64,000 bases of DNA from JAEUHM01 sp964538625. Its GTDB lineage: Bacteria > Verrucomicrobiota > Verrucomicrobiia > Verrucomicrobiales > Verrucomicrobiaceae. Shown here piece after piece: positions 27,401 through 35,591 of this stretch. The notes under the pieces were generated by a model that worked only from the letters and a program-made list of their open reading frames with translations, had not been told where the DNA came from and searched no databases. The stretch is taken from the NCBI GenBank assembly GCA_964538625.1, contig CAZIGH010000018.1, positions 1 to 64,000 on the forward strand, written 5' to 3'. A program made the translations under genes and the position numbers. Position 1 is the stretch's first letter, and each line of letters begins with the position of its first letter.

Positions 27401-30400
27401 ACCCCTCGTTGGCGGCCACCGCTACGACATTCAGCTCGACTTCTGGGAGAACACCGGTTCAGCCCGTTGCAATCTCTACTGGTTCAGCCCCAGCCAGACG
27501 AAGCAAATCATTCCCACCGAGCGCCTATACCCCTCCAGCGGCCCGCTCGCGCCACCCGTTCACACCAGTGACACCACCGCCATCGCACTTGTAGGAGGAA
27601 GCTTCTCCCACACCATCCAGGCCTCCAACGGAGCGAGCATCAGCGTCTCCGGCCTTCCCGCCTGGCTCACCTACTCAAACGGAGTCCTCAGCGGCACACC
27701 GCCCCCAGGTGCAGCCGGCAAGTATCAGCTCCTCGTCACCATCACCGATGCCAACGGCACCAGCCAGTCCGTCATTGATCTCGAAGTCCAGCAAACCGGC
27801 GGCAGCGTCACCCGCGAGGTGTGGACCGGCATCCCAGGCACCAGCATCGCCAGCATACCTGTCGGTACAGCGCCCTCCCTCACCACCACGCTCAGCAGTC
27901 TGGATTTGCCGGACAACTCTGGGGACAACTACGGCACCCGAGTCCGCGGTTACATCACCGCCCCCACCACCGGCAACTATTACTTCTGGCTCAACAGCAC
28001 CGACACCGCCGAGTTCTGGCTCTCCAACGACCATGAAGTGGTCAACAACTTCAAGCGTGCCGCCGTCACCGCAGGCAGCCAGCGCTCTCCATGGATGGCG
28101 CTTGAGCAGGGCAAGCGATACTACTTCGAGATTCTCCACAAAGCCGGCACCGGCACCGCAGACGATGCCTCTCTCAGTTGGTCCAAACCCGGAGAATCCA
28201 CCACCAGCCCCACAGAAGTCGTTCCCGGCCACGTGCTCACCGCTTACACGCCGCCGCCACCGGGCAGCTCGCCTGGCACCCTTTACATCGCCACCATGCT
28301 GGCCCAGGGCAGCGCCATCACCAACGGAGTCGGCAGCGCCACCCTCCGCGTGGATGAGACGGAGACTTACGCCTACGTCACCTTCGACATGGCTCGATTC
28401 CAAAACCCACCCTACGGTGGCATGACCGGACCCGTGACCGACTGGCATGTGCACTCCGACGCCTTCCTCACGCACCCCAGCATGATCATCTATGACGGTA
28501 TCGAACCCGCCACACCTGGAGATGGTCTCATCACCAACCCCGCCCATCCGCACTACGGCAGCCATCGCTGGACCATCGCACCAGTAGGCACCCTCTCCGC
28601 GAATGAGATCCGCGAGCTTATCAAGCAGGGCAAGGCTTACATCAACCTCCACACCGCCGCTTACCCTGCTGGAGAGATCCGTGGAAACTACACCCTAGCC
28701 AACGGATCCCGCACCTTCACTCCCCCTCCCCCTCCCCCCGCGTGGACGGATGACAGCAACACCGACGCGGGCGCAGCCCGTTTCCTTACCCAGGCCAGCT
28801 ATGGCCCGAACATCGCCGACATCACCGCGCTGAAAGCCCTCACCCCCAGCAGTAGCTCCGGCCTCTATCCTCCCAGCCGCTACGAGACCTGGATTGACAA
28901 CCAGTTTGCCACCCCCGCCACCACCTCGCTCGAGGAAGTGCTCCGCACCCGAAGAGCGGATGCCCAAGGCGGCTCCCAGCTGGATGAAACCCTGTTCTTC
29001 AACTCCTGGTGGCGCAACTCCATCACCGGCCCAGATCAGCTCCGGCAGCGCATCGCCTTTGCCCTGAGCCAGATCCACGTCATCTCCGGCCAGGGTCCGC
29101 TCGACAACCGGGGAGAGGCCATCGCCTACTTCTACGACAAGCTCAGCACCGGCGCGTTTGGGAACTTCCGCACCATCCTGGAAACCACCACCCTCACCCC
29201 CGCCATGGGTCGTTACCTCGACATGCGGAACAACGACAAGCCAGACCTCGCCGTGGGTCGCATCCCCAACGAAAACTACGCCCGCGAGATCAAGCAGCTC
29301 TTCTCCGTGGGCCTCTACCGCATGTGGCCAGACGGCACCCTCATGCTCACCTCCAGCGACTCACCCATCGACACCTACACCCAGCGTGAGATCGTGGGCT
29401 ATGCTCACGTCTTCACCGGCTGGACGGACGCCTACACCGGCATCCGCACCACCCTGGGTGCCCCGGCCAACTGGCTGGCCCAGATGATACCCGTACCTGC
29501 CCGGCACTTCACCGGCCCGAAGCGCATCCTCAACAACGAAGTTCTTCCCGGCCTGCCCACCTTAGGCAATCAGCCCCTGGACCCGTACGCTACTCACAAC
29601 ACCACCCACTTCAACCAGCCCGCCTACCAAGCCCTGCCTGACCAAGAACTGGCCGCCGCGCATGACCAGCTCTTTTACCACCCCAACACAGGGCCCTTCA
29701 TCTGCCGTCAGCTCATCCAGCGCCTCGTCACCAGCCACCCCTCCCGCGACTACCTCTACCGCGTCGTCCAGAAGTTCAACGATGACGGCACCGGAGTCCG
29801 CGGCAACATGCAGGCTGTCCTCAAAGCCATCCTCCTGGACTACGAGGCGCGCAGCCCAGACATGATCTCCAAGCCCGCCTATGGCAAGCAGCGCGAGCCC
29901 CTCCTCCGCGTAGCCGCCGCTGGTCGCGCCTTCCGCCCAGACACCTACTCCGGCACCTACAGCCAGAGCGGCACCCGCACCATCACCATCACTACAAGCA
30001 CACCGCACAAGCTCGCCAGTGGCAATACCGTCATGCTCGACTTCACCGCCAGCTCCGCAGACGAGACAGCCGGCATCCCCGCACCCTGGTCCGGCACCTA
30101 CAGCGTCACCGTGGTCAATGCCAACACCTACACCATCAACGCCGTGAACCACGTCGCCGGCACCTACAGCATCCCGGCAAACAGCACCACCTGCACCGTC
30201 AGTTTGACCAACCACTGGCTGCAAGTAGGCAACCAGTTCTTCATGGACTTCACCACCGGTGCCGCAGATGGCGTGGCCGGTCTTGACCGTGCCGTTTACA
30301 CCGTGGCCACCAATCCCAGCCCCCTCAACAACGGCGACAACGGCTCCACCCTCACCTTTGAAATCCCCGCAGGTCAGGTGACCACAAGTGCCCGCAATGG

Positions 30401-31529
30401 CAACTGCGTCATCCCACGGTTCAACCCAGGCAGCATGACCATTACCAACTCCGGTCTGCCTGCACCCAACGATCGCCGCGTCAACATGCGCACCAACGAG
30501 GACCACCACCTCAAGGTAGGAGACCAGGTGCAGCTCAACATCTTTGGCACCCAAGCCACCCCGCAGCCCGTCGATGTCGTCGTCACCGTGGACGCCATCA
30601 ATGATCTCAAAGGCTACTCCTTCCTCATCTCCAGCGCCACCACCGGCTGGAGCAACGGCCAGGGGAACAACTCCGTCTATCAGTTCCCCCTCCAGAGCCA
30701 GCCCATGAACCGCAGCGGCACCATCGGCTCCCGCTCCAGCACCTTCCAGGTAGGCAATACCGACCTGCCGCTCGACCAGTCACCAGTCAATGCCGACACG
30801 GTGTTCAACTTCTTCCTCCCTGACTTCAAGTTCCCCGGCGCACTCGCCTCCCAAGGCATCACCACCCCCGAGTTCCAGCTCACCGCAGAGACCGGCGTCA
30901 TCCGACAGGCCAACTTCATCTACGACGGCGTATTCAACAGCAGCACCACCAACGGCTTCAGCAGCTTCACCACCGGCAACGGTGCCATCACCCTGGACTA
31001 CGTGCCCTGGGTCACTGGGAACGCCACCAACCTCGGCCTCGGAGCACCCACCTCCACCACGCTGCCCTGGACCCACAACCAGAACCTCACAGCCCTCATC
31101 GACCAGCTCAGCACCCTGCTTACCGCGGGCCAGCTCACCTCCGGTGCCAAGACCATCATCCGAGACCTCATTTCCCTACCCATCACCTCCATCAGCACCG
31201 GCAACCCCTGCACCGTCACCACCGCCAGACCGCACGGCTACACCACCGGGCAGTCGGTCTGCATCAGCGGCGTCACGGACGGCACCTTCTCCAACTCCGT
31301 CAGCAGCACCTCCACCGCCCGCGCCATCACCGTTACAGGAGCCAACACCTTCACCTTCCCCTCCAACTGCACCATCGCCCCCACGGCCGGAGGGCTGGCC
31401 AATGCCCATGCCTCCCAGATCGTCTATAACCAAGGCAGCACCACACCCAGCGCTACCGAGCGCCGCGACCGCATTCGCGCCATCCTCCACCTCATCCTCA
31501 CCAGTCCGGACTTCAACGTTCAGCGCTAA
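24480..31529 (+). CDS. Giant secreted multidomain DUF1800 protein
   Basis: This 2349-residue protein begins with a signal peptide (MKPTNRFKVSKLAAGLLAF). In order: calcium-binding type-3-like repeats (about 168-205, DTDGDGVSDWAE and DSDGNGIPDGQE); a Calx-beta-like domain (about 211-327); two PA14-type domains (about 330-1020, e.g. SGYRFQLDADDKARVLID and GVDTFTARWTGQLQP); a putative Ig domain (about 1030-1105, GLPAWLTYSNGVLSGTPP); a third PA14-like domain (1105-1255); a CHRD-like domain (1260-1405); and DUF1800 (about 1425-2349, DAGAARFLTQASYG, RQRIAFALSQIHVI, NENYAREIKQLFSVGLYRM). Short repeated modules interrupt the PA14 and DUF1800 domains. DUF1800 function is unknown. The DUF1501 gene follows after 22 bp, a known pairing. 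It is probably a cell-surface or extracellular glycan-binding assembly. Confidence 0.85.
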   Translation: MKPTNRFKVSKLAAGLLAFSPLAYAATDDFSTGPGQGSPDGMCDVWQALYNGWGLNPNGDEDNDGCTNRVESVAGTNPRVPGDCLRVGDTVLSGNQVIFTFRAEGGKRYRILSDSSPSGSFSTVVPQTSPVNGATQYVPGNDTGTQVITITKGPGDERKFYRLEASDIDTDGDGVSDWAEMSLGLNRLVADSDGNGIPDGQEVAAAVSVPDEVSIFASKSSASEDGPESGMFTVTRNRAFFPLQVGLSMSGTAEIPADYTASPGGPLAFGVGEKSKVVHINPVPDAAVEGQESVTATIVSAQATMNDDFSQPQIGNASATVIIGNTAAPSGTGLTARYYDNASSTANSLLNFGDTANYAFTRLTTTTGTIVITPTSGVLASILNAVSVGTQVQITFTGGNLNATAYNNLPYTVTTKTAANFTVAITGASLPTSSSSTCNFQIQPMHPPVVERVDATVAHDWFTGTPNGNTISPLNSPDNWSSVWEAYLHPTTASTSGYRFQLDADDKARVLIDLNRNGTFDLPGEQVIEHGWDGPATVGTFKISSSYNLAVPATPAERYRIRVEHVETTGEARCRLQWSVNGGTFANIPQANVYSHTRAMDANYTYTRTDATAGAMAGTILVTHNGHGLTVGTPVTLSFSSGNLFTPANGNFHGTYTISVVNSANTYTVPITGASLPANGAGAGFILNVPASTTQTWYNVVWQNTTFSGAPGRIGTNNAGTNDSNNGIYGTGTPDPALIGVDTFTARWTGQLQPQFTEEYTISVLADDGVTLRINGQIQELKTLLATESDGSTYTYDSASGATVVTYSGARIKPGSVVAGETIRLNPTSGNLNYSSGATYTYDAGTGEMVVTYTGLTTILANGFQVGQTVFLDPTSGKIADLASLPYVITAATATTFTVNVGAGLFPNNTSAPNGNLNVLDTFDLVVTAATPTTFTVTFPPARHANSTGNLNIDIVNKPLKDWSSLTSERYVRLPLVGGHRYDIQLDFWENTGSARCNLYWFSPSQTKQIIPTERLYPSSGPLAPPVHTSDTTAIALVGGSFSHTIQASNGASISVSGLPAWLTYSNGVLSGTPPPGAAGKYQLLVTITDANGTSQSVIDLEVQQTGGSVTREVWTGIPGTSIASIPVGTAPSLTTTLSSLDLPDNSGDNYGTRVRGYITAPTTGNYYFWLNSTDTAEFWLSNDHEVVNNFKRAAVTAGSQRSPWMALEQGKRYYFEILHKAGTGTADDASLSWSKPGESTTSPTEVVPGHVLTAYTPPPPGSSPGTLYIATMLAQGSAITNGVGSATLRVDETETYAYVTFDMARFQNPPYGGMTGPVTDWHVHSDAFLTHPSMIIYDGIEPATPGDGLITNPAHPHYGSHRWTIAPVGTLSANEIRELIKQGKAYINLHTAAYPAGEIRGNYTLANGSRTFTPPPPPPAWTDDSNTDAGAARFLTQASYGPNIADITALKALTPSSSSGLYPPSRYETWIDNQFATPATTSLEEVLRTRRADAQGGSQLDETLFFNSWWRNSITGPDQLRQRIAFALSQIHVISGQGPLDNRGEAIAYFYDKLSTGAFGNFRTILETTTLTPAMGRYLDMRNNDKPDLAVGRIPNENYAREIKQLFSVGLYRMWPDGTLMLTSSDSPIDTYTQREIVGYAHVFTGWTDAYTGIRTTLGAPANWLAQMIPVPARHFTGPKRILNNEVLPGLPTLGNQPLDPYATHNTTHFNQPAYQALPDQELAAAHDQLFYHPNTGPFICRQLIQRLVTSHPSRDYLYRVVQKFNDDGTGVRGNMQAVLKAILLDYEARSPDMISKPAYGKQREPLLRVAAAGRAFRPDTYSGTYSQSGTRTITITTSTPHKLASGNTVMLDFTASSADETAGIPAPWSGTYSVTVVNANTYTINAVNHVAGTYSIPANSTTCTVSLTNHWLQVGNQFFMDFTTGAADGVAGLDRAVYTVATNPSPLNNGDNGSTLTFEIPAGQVTTSARNGNCVIPRFNPGSMTITNSGLPAPNDRRVNMRTNEDHHLKVGDQVQLNIFGTQATPQPVDVVVTVDAINDLKGYSFLISSATTGWSNGQGNNSVYQFPLQSQPMNRSGTIGSRSSTFQVGNTDLPLDQSPVNADTVFNFFLPDFKFPGALASQGITTPEFQLTAETGVIRQANFIYDGVFNSSTTNGFSSFTTGNGAITLDYVPWVTGNATNLGLGAPTSTTLPWTHNQNLTALIDQLSTLLTAGQLTSGAKTIIRDLISLPITSISTGNPCTVTTARPHGYTTGQSVCISGVTDGTFSNSVSSTSTARAITVTGANTFTFPSNCTIAPTAGGLANAHASQIVYNQGSTTPSATERRDRIRAILHLILTSPDFNVQR
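25562..25800 (+). repeat. FCCH-like coding module 1, inside the first PA14 domain
   Basis: It encodes a small beta module (TGTIVITPTSGVLASILNAV, VGTQVQITFTGG, NLPYTVTTKTAANFTVAITG). It separates the PA14 opening TGLTARYYDNAS from its continuation VERVDATVAHDWFTG. It shares the pattern 'G-x-x-V-x-h-x-h-x-x-G ... Y-x-V-x-x-h-x-x-x-x-F-T-V' with the modules downstream. Confidence 0.55.
26290..26538 (+). repeat. FCCH-like coding module 2, between PA14 domains
   Basis: It encodes GTILVTHNGHGLTVGTPVTL, NFHGTYTISVVNSANTYTVP and ITGASLPANGAG. The phrase ITGASLP is shared exactly with module 1 (ITGASLPTSSSS), which supports common descent of the two copies. Confidence 0.55.
26854..27345 (+). repeat. 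FCCH-like coding modules 3-4, inside the second PA14 domain
   Basis: Two or three tandem modules are present: STYTYDSASGATVVTYSGAR with LNPTSGNLN, then ATYTYDAGTGEMVVTYTGL with LDPTSGKIADLASLPYVITA. A partial copy follows (VVTAATPTTFTVTFPPARH). They lie between the PA14 strand GVTLRINGQIQELKTLLA and its continuation VNKPLKDWSSLTSERYVRL. Confidence 0.55.
29950..30760 (+). repeat. FCCH-like coding modules 5-7, inserted in the DUF1800 domain
   Basis: About 270 residues made of three modules: TITITTSTPHKLASGNTVML with GTYSVTVVNANTYTINAV; TCTVSLTNHWLQVGNQFFMD with AVYTVATNP; and MTITNSGLPAPNDRRVNM with HHLKVGDQVQLNIFG. They split DUF1800 after PLLRVAAAGRAFRP and before SPVNADTVFNFFLPDFKFPG. Confidence 0.6.
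31177..31380 (+). repeat. FCCH-like coding module 8, second insertion in DUF1800
   Basis: It encodes PCTVTTARPHGYTTGQSVCI, SGVTDGTFSNSVSSTSTARA and ITVTGANTFTFPSNC. This copy fits best the HG-x-x-x-G-x-x-V-x-I-x-G pattern known from FCCH-like modules of phage tail proteins. It sits shortly before the last DUF1800 helix (RIRAILHLILTSPDFNVQR). Confidence 0.55.
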
Positions 31530-31551
31530 CCTGATTCTCCCCACACCACCC

Positions 31552-33150
31552 ATGAACAAGGCACCCAACATCATCACCCGCCGCAGCCTTCTCCAGAGGT
31601 CCGCCCTGTTGGCTGGAGCCGCCGGATATGCGAGCACCATCCGGGACATGCGCCTCATGAACAGTCTCATGGCTGCGGACACCCCTAGTGATTACAAGGC
31701 ACTCGTCTGCGTCTTCCTCGCCGGGGGGAATGATGCCAACAACTGGATCGTCCCCACCGACAACACCACCTACGCCGAGTACGCCGCAGCCAGGGGAAAC
31801 CTCGTGCTGCCAGAGTCCTCCCTCCTCCGCCTGCGCACCGGACCCAACTCCAGCGACCCAGATTACGTTTACCAGGGCCGCACCTACGGTTTTCACCCCG
31901 CCTGCCCACAGCTTCAGACCCTTTTTGGCGAGAAGAAGCTCGCCGTGGTGCAGAACGTGGGCACCCTCGTTCGCCCCACCACCAAAGCCCAGTACACCTC
32001 CGGCATAGCCGCTTACCGCCCACCGCAGCTCTTCTCCCACAGTGACCAAGTCACCCAGTGGCAGACATCCATCCCCGACCAGCCACCGGCCACAGGCTGG
32101 GCGGGTCGCATTGCCGACATTTATGATTCGATAGCCAATCCCTCCGGACAGATCTCCATGTCCATCTCCCTCAACGGAGCCAACACCCTCCAAATCGGCA
32201 ACCTCGTGGCGCAGTACCACGTCTCCACCTCCGGTGCGGTCATCTTCAACGCAAGCGGCAGCGGAGGTGGCCTCATGGGAGCCAACGGAGTGCGTCAGAA
32301 GGCCCTCCAGTCCATCCTCAACCTCACCCACCCCAACCTCCAGCGCAGAGCCTACGCCAGCGTGCTGGACAACGCCATCTTCACCGGGGACCTCCTCAAT
32401 ACCAACATCGCCTCCAAAGCAGACCCCACCGATAGTCCCTCAGGCGGCTATACCAATGCCCAGCAAGTCACCGGCTTCGCCGCAGGACAGACCTTCAAGT
32501 GGAACACCGGCCTCACCGGCATCTACAACCCCGCTCTCGGCGGTGCCTTTGCAGACGGTCTCGGCGGCTTCCCCAACACCAGCCTCGGCATCCAGCTCAA
32601 GATGATCGCCCGCCTCATCGCCGCCTCCGGCCCCTCCGGTTTCAACATGAAGCGGCAGATCTTCTTCTGCTCCCTCGGCGGATTCGACACCCACACGGCC
32701 CAGGTGGATGGCAACGGCTTCACCAATCAGCCCACCAACCCTGCCGGCACCCACTACACCCTCCTGCGCACTGTCAGCGAGGCCATGTTCGCCTTCCAGC
32801 GCGCCATGGTCCAGCTTGGCCTGGATGACAAAGTCACCCAGTTCACCGCCTCAGACTTCTCCCGCACCTTCCCATCCAACAGCCAAGGTTCTGACCACGG
32901 CTGGGGTTCCCATCACATCGTCGTCGGCGGCGGTGTGGACGGTGGCAAGTTCGTGGGCAAGCTGCAAAACTTCGCCATCTCCGGGCCAGATGACACCGGC
33001 ATCGGCCGCTGGATCCCCTCCACCTCGGTGGACGAGCACACCGCCACCTTGGCCAAGTGGTATGGACTCAGCAACAGCGACATCGATGCCGTCCTGCCCA
33101 ACCTCAGCCGCTTCCCCACCCGCGACCTCGGCTTCATGAAGCCCGCCTAG
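31552..33150 (+). CDS. DUF1501 exported protein, partner of the DUF1800 protein
   Basis: This 532-residue protein starts at 31552 with a Tat-like signal (ITRRSLLQRSALLAGAAGYA); the frame is open upstream only as a shadow of the previous gene. The DUF1501 core is present: ALVCVFLAGGNDANNWIVP, FGEKKLAVVQNVGTLVRPT, FSHSDQVTQWQTS, FFCSLGGFDTHTAQ and SDFSRTFPSNSQGSDHGWG. The GGNDANN variant of the first motif belongs to the DUF1800-associated branch, unlike the NGGPSQIDTFDP type at the left end of the window. It lies 22 bp after the DUF1800 gene and 3 bp before the next gene, so the three probably form one transcript. Exported; reaction unknown. Confidence 0.88.
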   Translation: MNKAPNIITRRSLLQRSALLAGAAGYASTIRDMRLMNSLMAADTPSDYKALVCVFLAGGNDANNWIVPTDNTTYAEYAAARGNLVLPESSLLRLRTGPNSSDPDYVYQGRTYGFHPACPQLQTLFGEKKLAVVQNVGTLVRPTTKAQYTSGIAAYRPPQLFSHSDQVTQWQTSIPDQPPATGWAGRIADIYDSIANPSGQISMSISLNGANTLQIGNLVAQYHVSTSGAVIFNASGSGGGLMGANGVRQKALQSILNLTHPNLQRRAYASVLDNAIFTGDLLNTNIASKADPTDSPSGGYTNAQQVTGFAAGQTFKWNTGLTGIYNPALGGAFADGLGGFPNTSLGIQLKMIARLIAASGPSGFNMKRQIFFCSLGGFDTHTAQVDGNGFTNQPTNPAGTHYTLLRTVSEAMFAFQRAMVQLGLDDKVTQFTASDFSRTFPSNSQGSDHGWGSHHIVVGGGVDGGKFVGKLQNFAISGPDDTGIGRWIPSTSVDEHTATLAKWYGLSNSDIDAVLPNLSRFPTRDLGFMKPA

Positions 33151-33153
33151 TGG

Positions 33154-33735
33154 ATGAGCGCCAGAGTCTGGTTTCTTACCCTCATCGCCGCCATCGCCGT
33201 GCTGGCCTGGTGGCTGAGCCGCGTACCGCCTGCACCATCCGGAATCTCCGTGGCCGCACCGCCTCCAGCCCCAGCTCCCCCGTCAGAGCCACCCCCTACG
33301 CCGCCCACCTTGCCCTCGCAGGCAGAAGCGGCAGCGCCCAATGCCGCCCGTCCCCCCGTGCCGGAGCAGCCCATGCCCATCGCCGCCCCCGCACCGCCGC
33401 CGGTGGCACCACCACCGGGATACTTCGAGATGGTGCGCTCCAGCCCTGAGTTTCAGCAGGTGGAAGAACTTGCGCTGAGCATCCGTCACTTTGGTCAGCG
33501 CTTCGGCGGCAACCCCACCGGCAGCAATGCCGAGATCACCAAAGCCCTCAACGGCGGCAATGAAAAGCGCGCCATCTATCTGCCCCCCAACGCGAAGATC
33601 AGTGAACAGGGTGAACTCCTCGACCCCTGGGGCAACCCCTACTTTTTTCATTCCAACTCCGCCACCGACACCGAAGTCCGCTCCGCCGGTCCAGACGGCA
33701 TCATGCACAACCGCGACGACCTGGTGACGAAGTAG
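33154..33735 (+). CDS. Proline-rich membrane-anchored protein with GspG-like C-terminus
   Basis: This 193-residue protein has one N-terminal membrane segment (VWFLTLIAAIAVLAWWL) with no prepilin cleavage motif. A Pro/Ala-rich linker follows (about residues 27-90). The C-terminal domain ends in ELLDPWGNPYFFHS and EVRSAGPDGIMHNRDDLV, the signature ending of GspG-type pseudopilins. It starts 3 bp after the DUF1501 stop and is the last gene of that operon. The linker could span the periplasm and present the pseudopilin-like head to the exported DUF1800/DUF1501 partners; this is inference. An alternative reading is a degenerate pseudopilin that has lost its processing site. Confidence 0.7.
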   Translation: MSARVWFLTLIAAIAVLAWWLSRVPPAPSGISVAAPPPAPAPPSEPPPTPPTLPSQAEAAAPNAARPPVPEQPMPIAAPAPPPVAPPPGYFEMVRSSPEFQQVEELALSIRHFGQRFGGNPTGSNAEITKALNGGNEKRAIYLPPNAKISEQGELLDPWGNPYFFHSNSATDTEVRSAGPDGIMHNRDDLVTK

Positions 33736-33816
33736 AAGCAAGAGGGAACCTTCGGCACTCGAGTTTCACCCTCCCGTTCCAACACCGGTTCGCAGCTTGC
33801 GAGCTCCAGCGCTTCG

Positions 33817-35517
33817 TCACTCCGGTAGATTGCCGAGGAAACGCACCACTTCCTCCGCAAGGGCTGGACCTATGCCCGGCACTCTGGCGATCTCCTCCGA
33901 GCTTGCTTTTCTGAGCCGAGAGACGGACCCAAAAGCCTTCAACAAAGCCGCTTTCCGTGCCTGACTGATGCCCGGGCAGTCGTCCAGAAGGCTTTCCGCC
34001 ACGCGGCGCTTTAGGAGCAACTGGTGGTAGCCATTGGCCCAGCGGTGCGCCTCATCCCGGATGCGCTGGAGCAGTTTCAGAGCGCCCGTTTCGTGCGGCA
34101 GCACCAGGGGTTCCGACTCTCCGGGAAAGAAAATTTCCTCCCGCTCCTTGGCCAGGCCAATAATGGGCAGCCCACCCAGACCCAGGCGCTGGAGTTCCGC
34201 CACTGCCATACCTAGCTGGCCCTTGCCGCCGTCCACAATCACCAAGTCCGGCAGACGCACCCACTTTGAAGATTTTCGTTTCCCGTTCTCCAGTTTCCGT
34301 TGTGGTTCCGGGCGGAGCTGGGTGGTGGAGCCATCTGGCAGTTCCACCTCGTCAAACGTGTCTGGCTCCTCCGGCTCCGGGTCCGGCGGGTGGGTTTGCT
34401 CCAGGCGGCGCATGGCGTCCATCACGTTCTCCTGTGAGAAGTCTGCATCATCCTCACCGAGCTGCGCCCTGCCTTCCAGGAGGATGCGGGAGTAGCGGCG
34501 GCGCACCACTTCCGCCATGCTGACAAAGTCATTCTGGCCACTGACAGCGCGGATGCGGTAGCGGCGGTAGTTGGCATTGTCCGGCACACCGTTCTTGAAG
34601 CGCACCATGCTGGCCACACAGTGAGCGGTGCCAATGTTGGCAATGTCAAAGCACTCCATGACGAGCGGCGGATCTTCCAAACCCAGCGCCTCCTGAAGCT
34701 CTGCCACGTCGGCCATGGGGTCGATGGTACTCACCACCTTCGCCCTGGCTCCGCGGGTAAACATGCGGGTGGGTTTGAGCGTCTTGCGCAGGTCCTGGAT
34801 CATGTCTCGCAGTTCCGCCGCCTTTTCGAAGTCCATGCGTTGCGCCGCACCCTGCATCTCCTCCTCCAGAGCCTCCACGAGTTCCTTGCTCTTCCCGTCC
34901 AGAAAGGCGCAGGCCTCGTCGATACGGCGCTTGTAGTCCTCACTGCTGATGCGGCCTATGCACGGCGCGGAGCAGTTTTTGATGATGTCGTTGGAGCAGT
35001 GCTTGTAGTCCTCCGCACCAGGTCTGGCGGGGCGGCAGACGCGCAGGCCGAAGTGTTTGTTCAGCCAGTTCAGCGTCGTGCGTAGCGCACCGCTGTGGGC
35101 GAAGGGGCCGAAGTAACGCGCCCCATCATCCTTCTTCAGCCGGGTCAGGGAGAACTTAGGGTAGGCGTCAGCCATCTGCACCCGGACCAGCAGGAAGCGC
35201 TTGTCATCGCGGAAACTGATATTGTAGCGCGGGCGGAACTCCTTGATCAGCCTGCCCTCCAGCAGAAGCGCCTCAGGCTCATTGCGGGTGAAGTGCAGCT
35301 CAAAGTCCCAGATGCTCTCGATCAGCGCCCGCGTCTTGATGTCCACCCGCCTGGCGCGGCTGGGCTGGAAATAGTTCCCAAGCCGCTTCTTCAGGTCTCG
35401 CGCCTTCCCCACGTAGATCACCCGGTTCAGCCGGTCGCGCATCACGTAAACGCCCGGCCGGTGGGGCACGTCGCGCAGGCGGGCGAGGAGATTGGGCTTT
35501 TCTCTGGCAGATGACAT
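33817..35517 (-). CDS. uvrC: Excinuclease ABC subunit C
   Basis: UvrC makes both incisions around a lesion in nucleotide excision repair. The 566-residue protein starts at 35517 (MSSAREKPNLLARL). It has the GIY-YIG nuclease (GVYVMRDRLNRVIYVGKARD), a Cys cluster (VCRPARP, KHCSNDI, NCSAPCIG), the UVR motif (MDFEKAAELRDMIQDL), the RNase H-like nuclease (ECFDIANIGTAHCVASMVRF and LVIVDGGKGQLG) and C-terminal helix-hairpin-helix repeats (DDCPGISQARKAALL, ARVPGIGPALAEEV). An acidic, Pro/Glu-rich insert (about residues 385-430, PPDPEPEEPDTFDEVEL) within the nuclease half is unusual. It is divergent from the exbB-like gene across 74 bp. Confidence 0.96.
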   Translation of the reverse strand: MSSAREKPNLLARLRDVPHRPGVYVMRDRLNRVIYVGKARDLKKRLGNYFQPSRARRVDIKTRALIESIWDFELHFTRNEPEALLLEGRLIKEFRPRYNISFRDDKRFLLVRVQMADAYPKFSLTRLKKDDGARYFGPFAHSGALRTTLNWLNKHFGLRVCRPARPGAEDYKHCSNDIIKNCSAPCIGRISSEDYKRRIDEACAFLDGKSKELVEALEEEMQGAAQRMDFEKAAELRDMIQDLRKTLKPTRMFTRGARAKVVSTIDPMADVAELQEALGLEDPPLVMECFDIANIGTAHCVASMVRFKNGVPDNANYRRYRIRAVSGQNDFVSMAEVVRRRYSRILLEGRAQLGEDDADFSQENVMDAMRRLEQTHPPDPEPEEPDTFDEVELPDGSTTQLRPEPQRKLENGKRKSSKWVRLPDLVIVDGGKGQLGMAVAELQRLGLGGLPIIGLAKEREEIFFPGESEPLVLPHETGALKLLQRIRDEAHRWANGYHQLLLKRRVAESLLDDCPGISQARKAALLKAFGSVSRLRKASSEEIARVPGIGPALAEEVVRFLGNLPE

Positions 35518-35591
35518 ATCGGGTACGGGGCAGTCTGCGGCTTGCGTTCGGGATTGCAAGAGCGCCGCTGCATACTACTCTACGCCCCCAA

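Noticed and set aside
30790..31551. Upstream extension of the DUF1501 frame into the DUF1800 gene
   Set aside because: The extra 254 residues are Ser/Pro/Thr-rich frame-shadow sequence; the Tat signal begins at the ATG at 31552.
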